This document shows positions 51,212-60,602 of a DNA stretch of 64,000 nucleotides, piece by piece (the stretch's first letter is position 1; the number at the start of each line of letters is the position of its first letter). The DNA lies in the NCBI RefSeq assembly GCF_900105335.1, contig NZ_LT629770.1:930001-994000 (forward strand), written 5' to 3'. A program made the translations under genes and the position numbers. The stretch is from Microbacterium paraoxydans (GTDB lineage Bacteria > Actinomycetota > Actinomycetes > Actinomycetales > Microbacteriaceae). The notes below the pieces were generated by a model that saw nothing but the letters and a program-made list of their open reading frames with translations, did not search any database and was not told the origin of the DNA.

Positions 51212-51646
51212 GTGTCCACAAGCGCTCGCTTGACACCGTCGATTTCGGAAACCACGTCCAAGACCCCCCGCGGCACCCTCTACCGGGGTCGCGAAGGCAT
51301 GTGGTCGTGGGTGCTTCACCGCATCACCGGAGTCGCCATCTTCTTCTTCCTGTTGGTGCACGTGCTCGACACGGCGCTGATCAGGGTGTCGCCGGAGGCG
51401 TACGACGCGGTCATCGGCACATACAAGAACCCGGTCATGGCGATCGGTGAGGTCGTGCTCGTGGCGGGCATCGTGTTCCACGCCATGAACGGCCTGCGCA
51501 TCATCGCCGTCGACTTCTGGTCGAAGGGCGCCAAGTACCAGCGCGAGCTCTTCTGGGGCGTGCTGCTCGTGTGGGGCATCATCATGGCCGGCTTCGTGCC
51601 GCGCCACCTGATGCTCGCGTTCGCCGGCTTCGGAGGAGGACACTGA
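51212..51646 (+). CDS. sdhC: Succinate dehydrogenase cytochrome b556 subunit
   Basis: A 144-residue membrane anchor with three helices. SWVLHRITGVAIF and the heme-ligand helix IVFHAMNGLRII are the SdhC hallmarks. GTG at 51212 has GGAGG 6 nt upstream. The stop shares one base with the sdhD start (TGATG). Confidence 0.93.
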   Translation: MSTSARLTPSISETTSKTPRGTLYRGREGMWSWVLHRITGVAIFFFLLVHVLDTALIRVSPEAYDAVIGTYKNPVMAIGEVVLVAGIVFHAMNGLRIIAVDFWSKGAKYQRELFWGVLLVWGIIMAGFVPRHLMLAFAGFGGGH

Positions 51647-52086
51647 TGACCGCCCAGACCGTCGCCGCCCCCGCCCGCCGCCAGCGCGGGATCAACCTCG
51701 AGAAGTGGGGCTGGGTCTTCATGCGCGTCTCGGGCGTCGTGCTCGTCGTGCTGATCTTCGGCCACCTCTTCGTCAACCTCATGGTCGGCGAAGGCATCCA
51801 CGCCCTCGACTTCGCCTTCATCGCCGGCAAGTTCGCCACGCCGTTCTGGCAGTGGTGGGACGTGCTGATGCTCTGGCTCGCGCTCATCCACGGTGCCAAC
51901 GGCATGCGGACGATCGTGAACGACTACGTGACCAACCCCACCGCGCGCAAGGCGCTCGTCTGGGCCCTCGGCCTGGCCGCGGGCCTGCTCATCCTCCTCG
52001 GCACCCTGGTCGTCTTCACGTTCGACCCGTGCCTGGGTGTGACCGAGTCGAGCACGCTGTGGGAGACCTGCCAGGCGCAGGGCTAG
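51646..52086 (+). CDS. sdhD: Succinate dehydrogenase membrane anchor subunit
   Basis: A 146-residue anchor with three helices after a basic N-terminus. It carries FGHLFVNLM in helix 1 and the second heme/quinone-site segment [11 protein letters not shown]. It starts in the TGATG junction with sdhC and precedes sdhA by 19 nt. Confidence 0.92.
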   Translation: MTAQTVAAPARRQRGINLEKWGWVFMRVSGVVLVVLIFGHLFVNLMVGEGIHALDFAFIAGKFATPFWQWWDVLMLWLALIHGANGMRTIVNDYVTNPTARKALVWALGLAAGLLILLGTLVVFTFDPCLGVTESSTLWETCQAQG

Positions 52087-52105
52087 AAGAAGAGGCAAAC
52101 GAGAA

Positions 52106-53932
52106 GTGACTACCCAGACGCAGGATTCCGTCGTCCGTGACGGCGTGCACTACCACCAGTTCGACATCGTCATCGTGGGCGCCGGCGGCGCCGGCATGCG
52201 GGCGGCCATCGAGGCCGGCCCCGGCGCGAAGACGGCCGTGATCTCCAAGCTGTACCCGACGCGCTCGCACACCGGTGCCGCGCAGGGCGGTATGGCGGCG
52301 GCCCTCGCGAACGTCGAGGAGGACTCCTGGGAGTGGCACACCTTCGACACCGTGAAGGGCGGCGACTACCTCGTCGACCAGGACGCGGCGGAGATCCTCG
52401 CGAAGGAGGCCATCGACGCGGTCATCGACCTCGAGAACATGGGTCTCCCCTTCAACCGCACCCCCGAGGGCAAGATCGACCAGCGTCGCTTCGGCGGTCA
52501 CACGGCCGAGCACGGCAAGACCCCGGTCCGCCGCGCCTGCTACGCCGCCGACCGCACCGGTCACATGATCCTGCAGACGCTGTTCCAGAACTGCGTCAAG
52601 CTCGGCATCAACTTCTTCAACGAGTTCTACGTGCTCGACCTCATCACCGTGAAGGACGCGGCGGGCGCGACCCAGATCGCCGGCGTGGTGGCCTACGACC
52701 TCGCCACGGGCGAGCTGCACGTCTTCCAGTCCAAGGCCGTGATCTTCGCGACCGGCGGTTTCGGCAAGATCTTCAAGACGACCTCCAACGCGCACACCCT
52801 CACGGGCGACGGCGTCGGCATCGTCTGGCGCAAGGGCCTCCCCCTCGAGGACCTCGAGTTCTTCCAGTTCCACCCGACCGGCCTCGCCGGCCTCGGAATC
52901 CTCCTCACCGAGGGCGCCCGCGGCGAGGGTGCGATCCTGCGCAACGCCTCGGGTGAGCGCTTCATGGAGCGGTACGCCCCCACCATCAAGGACCTGGCGC
53001 CCCGAGACATCGTCGCGCGCTGCATGGTCCAGGAGGTCGCGGAGGGCCGCGGCGCCGGTCCCCACAAGGACTACGTGCTGCTGGACTGCACGCACCTGGG
53101 CGCCGAGGTGCTGGAGACCAAGCTCCCCGACATCACCGAGTTCGCCCGCACCTACCTGGGCGTCGACCCGGTCGTCGAGCCGGTGCCCGTCATGCCGACC
53201 GCGCACTACGCCATGGGCGGCATCCCCACGAACAACAACGGCGAGGTGCTCGCGGACAACGACACCGTCGTCCCCGGCCTCTACGCCGCCGGCGAGTGCG
53301 CCTGCGTCTCGGTGCACGGCGCCAACCGCCTCGGCACGAACTCGCTGCTCGACATCAACGTGTTCGGCAAGCGGTCCGGCCGCAACGCCGTCGAGTACGT
53401 CAAGACGGCCGAGTTCGTCCCGCTGCCGGAGAACCCCGCCGCCTTCGTCTCCGACATGCTCGAGGGCCTGCGCAACAACCAGGGCACCGAGCGGATCGCG
53501 GTCCTCCGCAAGACGCTGCAGGACGAGATGGACAAGGGCGCGCAGGTCTTCCGCACGCACGAGTCGCTGCAGCACGTCCTCGGCGTGATCGCGGAGCTCC
53601 GCGAGCGCTACAAGAACGTGCACGTCGACGACAAGGGCCACCGGTTCAACACCGACCTGCTCGAGGCCGTCGAACTGGGCTTCCTGCTCGACATCGCCGA
53701 GGTCGTCGTCTACGCCGCGCAGAACCGCGAGGAGAGCCGCGGCGGCCACATGCGCGACGACTTCCCGAAGCGCGACGACGAGAACTACATGAAGCACACC
53801 ATGGCGTACCTCACGGGCGACCCGCACTCCTCCGACCCGAGCGACCACATCAAGCTCGACTGGAAGCCGGTCGTCTTCACCAAGAACGACAAGGGCGAGT
53901 TGAACTACCCGCCGATGGAGAGGAAGTACTGA
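52106..53932 (+). CDS. sdhA: Succinate dehydrogenase flavoprotein subunit
   Basis: A 608-residue FAD subunit that oxidises succinate to fumarate. [17 protein letters not shown] is the FAD site, [14 protein letters not shown] includes the histidine that carries covalent FAD, and the catalytic segment [16 protein letters not shown] and [13 protein letters not shown] are intact. GTG start. Two nt separate its stop from sdhB. Confidence 0.97.
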   Translation: MTTQTQDSVVRDGVHYHQFDIVIVGAGGAGMRAAIEAGPGAKTAVISKLYPTRSHTGAAQGGMAAALANVEEDSWEWHTFDTVKGGDYLVDQDAAEILAKEAIDAVIDLENMGLPFNRTPEGKIDQRRFGGHTAEHGKTPVRRACYAADRTGHMILQTLFQNCVKLGINFFNEFYVLDLITVKDAAGATQIAGVVAYDLATGELHVFQSKAVIFATGGFGKIFKTTSNAHTLTGDGVGIVWRKGLPLEDLEFFQFHPTGLAGLGILLTEGARGEGAILRNASGERFMERYAPTIKDLAPRDIVARCMVQEVAEGRGAGPHKDYVLLDCTHLGAEVLETKLPDITEFARTYLGVDPVVEPVPVMPTAHYAMGGIPTNNNGEVLADNDTVVPGLYAAGECACVSVHGANRLGTNSLLDINVFGKRSGRNAVEYVKTAEFVPLPENPAAFVSDMLEGLRNNQGTERIAVLRKTLQDEMDKGAQVFRTHESLQHVLGVIAELRERYKNVHVDDKGHRFNTDLLEAVELGFLLDIAEVVVYAAQNREESRGGHMRDDFPKRDDENYMKHTMAYLTGDPHSSDPSDHIKLDWKPVVFTKNDKGELNYPPMERKY

Positions 53933-53934
53933 GC

Positions 53935-54702
53935 ATGTCGAACGCCATCGCCGAAGCGCCGGCCGAGACGACCGAAGACACCGGGATCCAGTCCTTCATC
54001 GTCACCTTCAACATCCGCCGGTTCGACCCCGAGGTCGACGCCGAGCCGCACTGGGTCGACTACGACGTGGAGCTCTACTCCACCGACCGCGTCCTCGACG
54101 CCCTGCACAAGATCAAGTGGGAGGTCGACGGCTCGCTGACCTTCCGCCGCTCCTGCGCGCACGGCATCTGCGGCTCCGACGCCATGCGCATCAACGGCCG
54201 CAACCGCCTGGCCTGCAAGACGCTGATCAAGGACCTCGACATCTCGAAGCCGATCTACGTCGAGGCCATCAAGGGCCTGCCGCTGGAGAAGGACCTCGTC
54301 GTCGACATGGAGCCGTTCTTCGCGTCGTACCGCGAGGTGCAGCCGTTCCTCGTCGCGAACTCCGTGCCGGAGAAGGGCAAGGAGCGCACGCAGTCCATCG
54401 CCGACCGCGAGATCTTTGACGACACCACGAAGTGCATCCTCTGCGCCGCGTGCACCTCGTCGTGCCCCGTGTTCTGGACCGACGGGCAGTACTTCGGCCC
54501 GGCCGCGATCGTCAACGCGCACCGCTTCATCTTCGACTCGCGCGACGACAACGCCGCGGTGCGTCTCGACATCCTCAACGACAAGGAGGGCGTCTGGCGC
54601 TGCCGCACGACCTTCAACTGCTCCGAGGCCTGCCCCCGTGGCATCGAGGTCACCAAGGCCATCGCCGAGGTCAAGCAGGCGGTCCTCCGCGGCCGTCCCT
54701 GA
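53935..54702 (+). CDS. sdhB: Succinate dehydrogenase iron-sulfur subunit
   Basis: A 255-residue electron-transfer subunit. The 2Fe-2S loop is SCAHGICGSD with later LAC (Asp at the third position, as often seen), and the C-terminal cluster motifs are CILCAACTSSCP and CRTTFNCSEACPRGI for 4Fe-4S and 3Fe-4S. An N-terminal ~15-residue extension is Ala/Glu-rich. Last gene of sdhCDAB, followed by a nested inverted repeat. Confidence 0.97.
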   Translation: MSNAIAEAPAETTEDTGIQSFIVTFNIRRFDPEVDAEPHWVDYDVELYSTDRVLDALHKIKWEVDGSLTFRRSCAHGICGSDAMRINGRNRLACKTLIKDLDISKPIYVEAIKGLPLEKDLVVDMEPFFASYREVQPFLVANSVPEKGKERTQSIADREIFDDTTKCILCAACTSSCPVFWTDGQYFGPAAIVNAHRFIFDSRDDNAAVRLDILNDKEGVWRCRTTFNCSEACPRGIEVTKAIAEVKQAVLRGRP

Positions 54703-54705
54703 CGC

Positions 54706-54780
54706 CGACACAGGCATTCACGCGAGAACAGGCGGTCCCGGACGGGGCCGCCTGTTCTCGTGTCTGCGCCTGTTCTCGCG
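54706..54780 (+). repeat. Nested double inverted repeat after sdhB (terminator with alternative stems)
   Basis: CGAGAACAGGCGG (54723-54735) pairs with 54748-54760, extended inside to about 18 bp; alternatively 54721-54734 pairs perfectly over 14 bp with 54767-54780. A diverged direct copy of the arm (CGACACAGGC) lies at 54706-54715. The period is about 18 bp. Confidence 0.8.
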
Positions 54781-54820
54781 GAGGCAGGCAGGGCGCGCGA
54801 AGGCGGGGCCCGCGCTTGGG

Positions 54821-54826
54821 TAGGGT
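54821..54826 (+). promoter_or_regulatory. -10 box, leaderless promoter of the YihY-like gene
   Basis: TAGGGT ends 6 nt before the GTG at 54833. Confidence 0.55.
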
Positions 54827-54832
54827 GGGGGC

Positions 54833-56038
54833 GTGTCCGAGCCCGGTTCGGCGACCGACGGTCGCCTCGATGCCGCGGTCGAGCGCGCGACCGCGCTGAC
54901 CCGGCGTACCCTCGGCCTCTTCCCGGTGCGGGTGTGGCGGCACTTCCTGCAGCACAACGGCTTCCTGCTCGCCGCCGGGGTGAGCTACCAGGCGCTGTTC
55001 GCCATCTTCGCCGCGATCTACCTCGCGTTCGCCATCGCGGGCCTCTGGCTCGGCGGCAGCGAGGAGGCGGTGAACGGCCTCATCGACATCATCAACAACT
55101 ACATCCCGAACCTCATCCTCGACGAGGGCGGCGTCTTCACCCCCGCGCAGGTGCAGGAGATCGCGTCGAACACCAGCGGGTTCCTCGGCATCACCGGTCT
55201 CATCGCCCTCGGCACGGTGATCTGGACCGCGATCGGGTGGGTGACCTTCTCCCGGCGGGCCGTGCGGGACATCTTCGGCCTCGAGCCCGACCGGCGCAGC
55301 TACCTCCTCCTCAAGGCGCGCGACCTGCTCGCCGCTCTCATCTTCGGAGTCGCTCTCATCGTCGGCTCCGCACTGAGCTCGGCCAGCGCCGCGGTCCTCA
55401 GCTGGGTGCTGTCGCTGCTGGGCTGGGATGCCGGCTCCGACGGCCTCAACATCAGCATCCGGATCGGCACCGTCCTGGTGTCGTTCGTCCTGCTGACGGG
55501 AGCGCTGGCGGCGATGGTGCGCTTCCTCACCGGCACCTCGCTGCACTGGGGCACCATCTGGCCCGGCGCCCTCCTCGGCGGCGCGGCCATGACGGTGCTG
55601 CAGTTCGGGGTCGGGTTCCTGTTGAGCTACACGCCGTCGAACCCGCTGCTGGCGACCTTCGCGATCTTCGTCGGACTGCTGCTGTGGTTCCGGGTGAACG
55701 GGGTGGTCATGCTCGTGGCCGCCTCGTGGATCGCCGTCGCCGCCCAGGACCGCGACCTCCCGCTCCTGCTGCCGACGGAGGCCGAGCGGCGGGTGGCCGA
55801 ACACGCCACGCTGCTCTCCGCGGCACGGATCCGGTTGCGCGACGCCCGGGCCGCGCGCGACGAGGCCCCGTGGTACCGGAGCTGGACCGCCGGGCACGCC
55901 GTCCGCGCGGCGGAGGACGAGGTCGCGCGACTGGAGGCCTCCGCTCCCCCGCCCGCACCCCCGACCTCCCCTCTCGCGCAGCGCTTGCTCTCCGAGCTCG
56001 ACCACCGTCAGAACCGCGATGTCGGCGGTGCTCGTTAG
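54833..56038 (+). CDS. YihY/UPF0761-family membrane protein
   Basis: A 401-residue protein of the YihY (once misnamed RNase BN) family, function unsettled. Six helices span ~45-300, with LLAAGVSYQALFAIFAAIY and the conserved WPGALLGGAAMTVLQFG. The C-terminal 100 residues are cytoplasmic, Ala/Arg/Glu-rich and look like a coiled coil, longer than in E. coli YihY. The neighbour xthA follows after 9 nt but has its own -10 inside the end of this gene. Confidence 0.87.
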   Translation: MSEPGSATDGRLDAAVERATALTRRTLGLFPVRVWRHFLQHNGFLLAAGVSYQALFAIFAAIYLAFAIAGLWLGGSEEAVNGLIDIINNYIPNLILDEGGVFTPAQVQEIASNTSGFLGITGLIALGTVIWTAIGWVTFSRRAVRDIFGLEPDRRSYLLLKARDLLAALIFGVALIVGSALSSASAAVLSWVLSLLGWDAGSDGLNISIRIGTVLVSFVLLTGALAAMVRFLTGTSLHWGTIWPGALLGGAAMTVLQFGVGFLLSYTPSNPLLATFAIFVGLLLWFRVNGVVMLVAASWIAVAAQDRDLPLLLPTEAERRVAEHATLLSAARIRLRDARAARDEAPWYRSWTAGHAVRAAEDEVARLEASAPPPAPPTSPLAQRLLSELDHRQNRDVGGAR

Positions 56039-56041
56039 GCT
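56036..56041 (+). promoter_or_regulatory. -10 box, leaderless promoter of xthA
   Basis: TAGGCT ends 6 nt before the ATG at 56048; its TAG is also the stop codon of the YihY-like gene. Confidence 0.6.
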
Positions 56042-56047
56042 GGAGGA

Positions 56048-56887
56048 ATGCCTCACCTGCGTATCGCCTCGGTCAATGTCAACGGGATCCGGGCGGCCGC
56101 CCGCAACGGGATGAGCACGTGGCTGGATGCCGCGGACATCGACATCCTCACCCTTCAGGAGGTGCGCGGGCAGGACGAGCACATCGAGGCCGCCCTTCCC
56201 GGCTGGACCTTCGTTCACGATGAGGCCACGGCCAAGGGGCGAGCGGGCGTCGCGATCGCCAGCCGCCTCCCCGCGCTCGCCTCCCGGGTGGACTTCGGCC
56301 CGGAGGACTTCGACTCCAAGGGCCGCTGGATCGAGGCCGACTTCCTGATCGGCGACCGTCCGCTCACCGTCGTCAGCGCCTACGTGCACTCCGGCGAGGC
56401 CGACACCCCGAAGCAGGACGAGAAGTGGAAGTTCCTCGATGCGTTCGAGGCTCGACTGGCGAGTCTGAACACCGACGGCGCCCTCGCGCTCGTCACCGGA
56501 GACCTCAATGTGGGGCACCGCGAGCTCGACATCAAGAACTGGCGCGGCAACCGCACCAAGGCCGGCTTCCTGCCGCGCGAACGCGCCTACTTCGATCGCT
56601 TCCTCGGTGAGGCCGGGGCCTCGGTCACCGGCGTCGACGGCTCGGTCGGCACCGGTCTGGGCTGGGTGGACGTCGGCCGCCGCTTCCATGGCGAGGTGGA
56701 CGGGCCGTACACCTGGTGGTCCATGCGCGGGAAGGCCTTCGACAACGACTCGGGATGGCGCATCGACTACCACCTGGCCACGCCCGCTCTCGCCGAGCGC
56801 GTCCAGGCGTATCACGTGGCCCGTGCGGCCGCGTACGACCAGCGCTGGAGCGACCACGCGCCGGTCGTCGTCGACTACACCTACTGA
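56048..56887 (+). CDS. xthA: Exodeoxyribonuclease III
   Basis: A 279-residue AP endonuclease / 3'-5' exonuclease for base-excision repair. NVNGIRAA, LTLQEVRGQ (metal Glu), VSAYVHSG, VTGDLNVGHRELDIKN and the terminal SDHAPVVVDY are present. The reading frame ends 7 nt inside the convergent DUF4166 gene. Confidence 0.95.
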   Translation: MPHLRIASVNVNGIRAAARNGMSTWLDAADIDILTLQEVRGQDEHIEAALPGWTFVHDEATAKGRAGVAIASRLPALASRVDFGPEDFDSKGRWIEADFLIGDRPLTVVSAYVHSGEADTPKQDEKWKFLDAFEARLASLNTDGALALVTGDLNVGHRELDIKNWRGNRTKAGFLPRERAYFDRFLGEAGASVTGVDGSVGTGLGWVDVGRRFHGEVDGPYTWWSMRGKAFDNDSGWRIDYHLATPALAERVQAYHVARAAAYDQRWSDHAPVVVDYTY

Positions 56888-57546
56888 CCCGGTTCCGGCC
56901 GCTCGGAGGGCGACGGCGGCGACTCGCGATACCATCCGCGGTACTCCAGAACGGTGCCGAGCAGGGGGTTCACGGCGCGCATGTCGATCGTGCGACGGCG
57001 GTGCTCGGCGTCCCAGCCGTCGACGAGGTCCACGTGCACCCCGAGCGGACCGGGCAGAGCGAACCGCCGACCGAACAGCCGCAGCGCGACCCGGACGGTG
57101 CGCATCCGCAGGAAGCCCTCCGCCGTCACACTGCACTCCTCGATGAGCTCCACGCGGCCGCGGGCGCCGAGGAGATTCCGGACCAGTCCCGGCCGCACGC
57201 TCACCGTCAGCCGGTCCACGATCCGTGCGGTCCGCCCGGAAAAGAGGAACTCGCGGGTGGAGTCCAGCGTCGCGCGGCCGGTCTCCGCGCGTCCGGTCGT
57301 CGTGCGGAGGACGAACCGGACGTCTCGTCCCGATGTCGGCACCAGCAGCCCCGGTCCCACGATCGGACGGGCGAGGGCCGCCCAGCGGCCGAACCGGCTC
57401 CCCGCGATCGCGAACTCGCCCTCCGCGTGCCCCGCCGAGACGGGCGCACGGTACTGCGCGAGGATCTCCGGGTGGAGGCGCTCCGCCTCCGCGCCCAGGG
57501 CGTCGAGGAACACCTGTCCGCGTCTCAGGGGCATGCCGTCCGTCAT
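56881..57546 (-). CDS. DUF4166-like protein
   Basis: A 221-residue protein with no signal peptide or membrane helix. The pattern FGRWAALARPIVGPGLLVP and the beta-rich remainder resemble DUF4166, a family often attached to or near lipid or SDR-type enzymes. Function unknown. The start at 57546 (MTDGMPL) is chosen because TACGCT ends 6 nt upstream; it removes 17 Arg-rich codons of the longest frame. The 3' end overlaps xthA by 7 nt. Confidence 0.7.
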   Translation of the reverse strand: MTDGMPLRRGQVFLDALGAEAERLHPEILAQYRAPVSAGHAEGEFAIAGSRFGRWAALARPIVGPGLLVPTSGRDVRFVLRTTTGRAETGRATLDSTREFLFSGRTARIVDRLTVSVRPGLVRNLLGARGRVELIEECSVTAEGFLRMRTVRVALRLFGRRFALPGPLGVHVDLVDGWDAEHRRRTIDMRAVNPLLGTVLEYRGWYRESPPSPSERPEPGQ

Positions 57547-57552
57547 GACGTC

Positions 57553-57558
57553 AGCGTA
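57553..57558 (-). promoter_or_regulatory. -10 box, leaderless promoter of the DUF4166 gene
   Basis: On the minus strand TACGCT ends 6 nt before the ATG at 57546. Confidence 0.6.
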
Positions 57559-57596
57559 GAGGATGCGGCGACGCCGGGCTTCGCCGCGCGGACGCA

Positions 57597-57602
57597 TAGG
57601 AT
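57597..57602 (+). promoter_or_regulatory. -10 box, leaderless promoter of trpS
   Basis: TAGGAT ends 6 nt before the GTG at 57609. Confidence 0.6.
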
Positions 57603-57608
57603 TGACGG

Positions 57609-58613
57609 GTGAACAAGCCTCGTCTCTACTCCGGAATGCAGCCCTCCGCCGACTCCCTCCAGATCGGCAACTACATCGGCGCGCTCCTGCAGTGGCGGGA
57701 GCTCCAGACCTCGTACGACGCGTTCTTCTCCGTCGTCGACCTGCACGCCCTCACGGTCGCCCAGAACCCGGCCGAGCTGCGCGAGAAGACCCGCCGTACC
57801 GCCGCGCAGTACATCGCCGCGGGCATCGAGCCGTCGCAGTCGACGCTGTACGTGCAGTCGCACGTCCGTGCGCACGCCGAGCTCGCCTGGATCCTCAGCA
57901 CGATCACCGGCTTCGGCGAGGCCGGACGCATGACCCAGTTCAAGGACAAGTCGGCCCGCTACGGCGCCGATGCGACCAGCGTCGGCCTCTTCACCTATCC
58001 GGTGCTCATGGCCGCCGACATCCTGCTCTACCAGACCGACGTCGTGCCGGTCGGCGACGACCAGAAGCAGCACGTCGAACTCACCCGCGACCTCGCGGAG
58101 CGCTTCAACTCGCGGTTCGGCGAGACCTTCACGGTGCCGGTCCCGGTCATCCAGAAGGAGACGGCGAGGATCTACGATCTGCAGAACCCGACGGCGAAGA
58201 TGTCGAAGTCGGCCGAGAGCGACGCCGGTGTGCTGTGGATGCTCGACGACCCGGCGAAGTCGGCGAAGAAGATCATGCGCGCGGTGACCGACAACGAGGG
58301 CACCGTGCGGTTCGATCGGGAGGCCAAGCCCGGCGTCTCGAACCTGCTGACCATCTACGCCGCCCTAACCGGCCGTCAGATCCCGGCGATCGAGGACGAG
58401 TACGCGGGCCGCGGCTACGGCGACTTCAAGAAGGGCCTCGCCGAGGTCGTCGTGGAGGAGTTCGCCCCGGTGCGCGACCGTGCCCTCGAGCTCCTCGACG
58501 ACCCGGCGGAGCTCGACCGGATCCTCGCCGAGAACGCCGCCCGTGCCGACGCCGTCGCCGATCGCACGCTGTCCGACGTGTACGACCGCGTCGGACTGCT
58601 GCGCCGGGTGTGA
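57609..58613 (+). CDS. trpS: Tryptophanyl-tRNA synthetase
   Basis: A 334-residue class I synthetase. The HIGH-type motif reads QIGN in [17 protein letters not shown], with the first histidine replaced by glutamine, and KMSKS is intact ([10 protein letters not shown]). [19 protein letters not shown] is the tryptophan/ATP-site region. GTG start with leaderless -10. Normal length. Confidence 0.96.
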   Translation: MNKPRLYSGMQPSADSLQIGNYIGALLQWRELQTSYDAFFSVVDLHALTVAQNPAELREKTRRTAAQYIAAGIEPSQSTLYVQSHVRAHAELAWILSTITGFGEAGRMTQFKDKSARYGADATSVGLFTYPVLMAADILLYQTDVVPVGDDQKQHVELTRDLAERFNSRFGETFTVPVPVIQKETARIYDLQNPTAKMSKSAESDAGVLWMLDDPAKSAKKIMRAVTDNEGTVRFDREAKPGVSNLLTIYAALTGRQIPAIEDEYAGRGYGDFKKGLAEVVVEEFAPVRDRALELLDDPAELDRILAENAARADAVADRTLSDVYDRVGLLRRV

Positions 58614-58627
58614 GCCGCAGCCGACCC

Positions 58628-58633
58628 TAGGAT
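58628..58633 (+). promoter_or_regulatory. -10 box, leaderless promoter of the DUF4190 gene
   Basis: TAGGAT ends 6 nt before the GTG at 58640. Confidence 0.6.
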
Positions 58634-58639
58634 GACATC

Positions 58640-59281
58640 GTGACCGATCCGCAGCTGCCCCCTCCGCCCGGCGCCGTGCCACCCCTGCCCCCGGCGACCT
58701 CGGTCTCGCAGGAGCCGGCATCCGGTGCGGTCCCGCCGCCCGCGTATCCGTCGGCGCCGCCTGCTCCTCCGGCAACGTACCCGCCCGCCGGCGGATACGG
58801 CCAGCCGGCACCCCTTGCCGCGCCTCCCGGGGCGTATCAGGTGCCCGTGGGCGGCTACGCGGCACCGTCCGGCACGTACACCGCGCCGGACGCCGCGCCG
58901 AAGCCCTCGGGATTCCTCGGCCTGCTCGCTCTCGGCCTCTCGATCCTCGCGGCCGTCGTCATGCCGATCATCGGCGGCGTCAGCGCGTTCGAGGTCGGCC
59001 GCCGCATCCCGCAGGGCCTCGGCGGCTCCACGGGCGATTTCGGGTTCCTGTCCCCCGCGCGCGACCAGGTGCTGTGGACGGAGCTGTCCTTCTGGGCCGG
59101 GACGGTGCTCGGCATCGCCGCGATCGTGCTGGGGATCATCGCGATCCGCCGGAAGCAGGGGCGCGGAGCGGGCATCGCCGCGCTCATCGTCGCCGTCCTC
59201 GGCGCGATCATCTTCTTCGTCGCCGTCTTCACCGCTGTCGCCGTCGGCGGGGCGGCGGGGTACGCCACCTTCACCACCTGA
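58640..59281 (+). CDS. DUF4190-like membrane protein with Pro-rich N-terminus
   Basis: A 213-residue protein. Residues 1-90 are Pro/Ala/Tyr-rich and disordered (PPAYPSAPPAPP-type). Two or three helices follow (FLGLLALGLSILAAVVMPII, then VLGIAAIVLGIIAIRRKQGRG and a last helix), the usual DUF4190 arrangement. Function unknown. It converges on pth with 19 nt between stops. Confidence 0.75.
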   Translation: MTDPQLPPPPGAVPPLPPATSVSQEPASGAVPPPAYPSAPPAPPATYPPAGGYGQPAPLAAPPGAYQVPVGGYAAPSGTYTAPDAAPKPSGFLGLLALGLSILAAVVMPIIGGVSAFEVGRRIPQGLGGSTGDFGFLSPARDQVLWTELSFWAGTVLGIAAIVLGIIAIRRKQGRGAGIAALIVAVLGAIIFFVAVFTAVAVGGAAGYATFTT

Positions 59282-59300
59282 CACGCGGCGCGCCGCGTCC

Positions 59301-59882
59301 TCAGCGAGGGGCGTGGTGCTTCTGCTGCGCGGCGAGCAGCCCCTCGTCGACGAGGAGCTCGACGGCGTCGGCCGCGTCGCCCACGAGGAGGGGCAGGTTC
59401 GCGCGCTCGTCCTTGCCGAACGGGGAGAGCACCCAGTCGGCGGGGTCCTGACGCCCCACCGGCCGGCCGATGCCCACGCGCACCCGGGGGAAGTCCGGGC
59501 TCGTGAGCGCTCGCGCGATGTCGCGGACGCCGTTGTGCCCGCCGTGGCCTCCCCCGGTCTTGAGCTTGACCGTGTCGAACGGGATGTCGAGCTCATCATG
59601 CACGACGACCACGTGATCGAGGGGGACGGAGTAGAAGCGGGCGAGCGCCGCGACGGGCGTACCCGAGACGTTCATGAACGTGTTCGGCTTCGCGAGCACG
59701 AGCTTGTCGGCGCCGGGGCGGAGCCAGGTCTCCACGACGCGCGCGCCGCCCTTGTGCTCCCGAAAGCTCTCGCCGCGCCGGGCCGCGAGCTCGTCGACGA
59801 CCATCTGGCCGATGTTGTGGCGGGTCGCCTCATAGCGGGGTCCGGGGTTGCCGAGACCGACCACGAGCCAGGTCGCTGCCAT
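59301..59882 (-). CDS. pth: Peptidyl-tRNA hydrolase
   Basis: A 193-residue enzyme that frees tRNA from stalled peptidyl-tRNA. Family signatures [18 protein letters not shown] (catalytic His), [10 protein letters not shown] and [12 protein letters not shown] are intact. It follows rplY on the same strand, but a 16-bp terminator lies between and a TATCCT (59919-59924 on the minus strand) could start its own mRNA. Confidence 0.95.
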   Translation of the reverse strand: MAATWLVVGLGNPGPRYEATRHNIGQMVVDELAARRGESFREHKGGARVVETWLRPGADKLVLAKPNTFMNVSGTPVAALARFYSVPLDHVVVVHDELDIPFDTVKLKTGGGHGGHNGVRDIARALTSPDFPRVRVGIGRPVGRQDPADWVLSPFGKDERANLPLLVGDAADAVELLVDEGLLAAQQKHHAPR

Positions 59883-59926
59883 TCCTCGTCCTCTCTCGCC
59901 GGAGCCGTCACCCCGGTCAGGATACG

Positions 59927-59961
59927 ACGGAGGGGACGCGATCCGATCGCGTCCCCTCCGT
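59927..59961 (-). terminator. Terminator hairpin after rplY
   Basis: A perfect 16-bp stem (59927-59942 with 59946-59961) around CCG lies between the rplY stop and pth. No T-run. Confidence 0.75.
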
Positions 59962-59978
59962 GATGAAGCAGGCGGAGA

Positions 59979-60596
59979 TCACTCCGCGGCGGCCTCCTCG
60001 GACGCCTCGGCGGCACCCTCGGCGGACTCGCCCTCGGTCTCCTCGTCCTCGACCGGAGCGGCCGGGACGGAGATGGCGACCACGAGGACCTCGGCGTCGG
60101 TGAGGAGCGTCGAGCCCTTCGGGAGGGTGACGTCGGCGGCGGTGATGTGCGCGCCCTCCTCGAGACCCTCGACCGAGACCTCGATGTTCTCGGGGATGTG
60201 CGTGGCCTCGGCCTCGACCTGGATGGTCGTGGCGTCGAGGTTGACGATGGTGCCGGGAGCCGGCTCGCCGGTCACGACGACGGGGACGTCGATGGCGACC
60301 TTCTCGCCCTTCTTCACGACCAGGAGGTCGATGTGCTCGATGATCTGGTGCACCGGGTCCTTCTGCACGTCCTTCACGAGCGCGAGCTGCGAGGTGCCCT
60401 CGATGTCGAGGTCGAGCAGCGCGTTGGCGCGACGGATGATCAGGGAGACCTGGTGACCCGGCAGCGCGACGTGCACAGGCTCGGTGCCGTGGCCGTAGAT
60501 GACCGCGGGGATCTTGCCGGCGGCGCGCAGACGACGGGCGAAGCCCTTGCCGAAGCTGCTGCGCAGCTCGGCGTGGACCGTGGTGTCTTCAGACAT
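59979..60596 (-). CDS. rplY: Ribosomal protein bL25 (general stress protein Ctc form)
   Basis: A 205-residue 5S rRNA-binding protein of the long CTC type: an L25 domain (~5-95, GKIPAVIYGHGTEPVHVALP) plus the TL5 C-terminal beta domain (~100-185) and an acidic Ala/Glu tail. AAGGAG precedes the ATG. The upstream region can fold over the Shine-Dalgarno. Confidence 0.95.
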   Translation of the reverse strand: MSEDTTVHAELRSSFGKGFARRLRAAGKIPAVIYGHGTEPVHVALPGHQVSLIIRRANALLDLDIEGTSQLALVKDVQKDPVHQIIEHIDLLVVKKGEKVAIDVPVVVTGEPAPGTIVNLDATTIQVEAEATHIPENIEVSVEGLEEGAHITAADVTLPKGSTLLTDAEVLVVAISVPAAPVEDEETEGESAEGAAEASEEAAAE

Positions 60597-60602
60597 GAGG
60601 TT

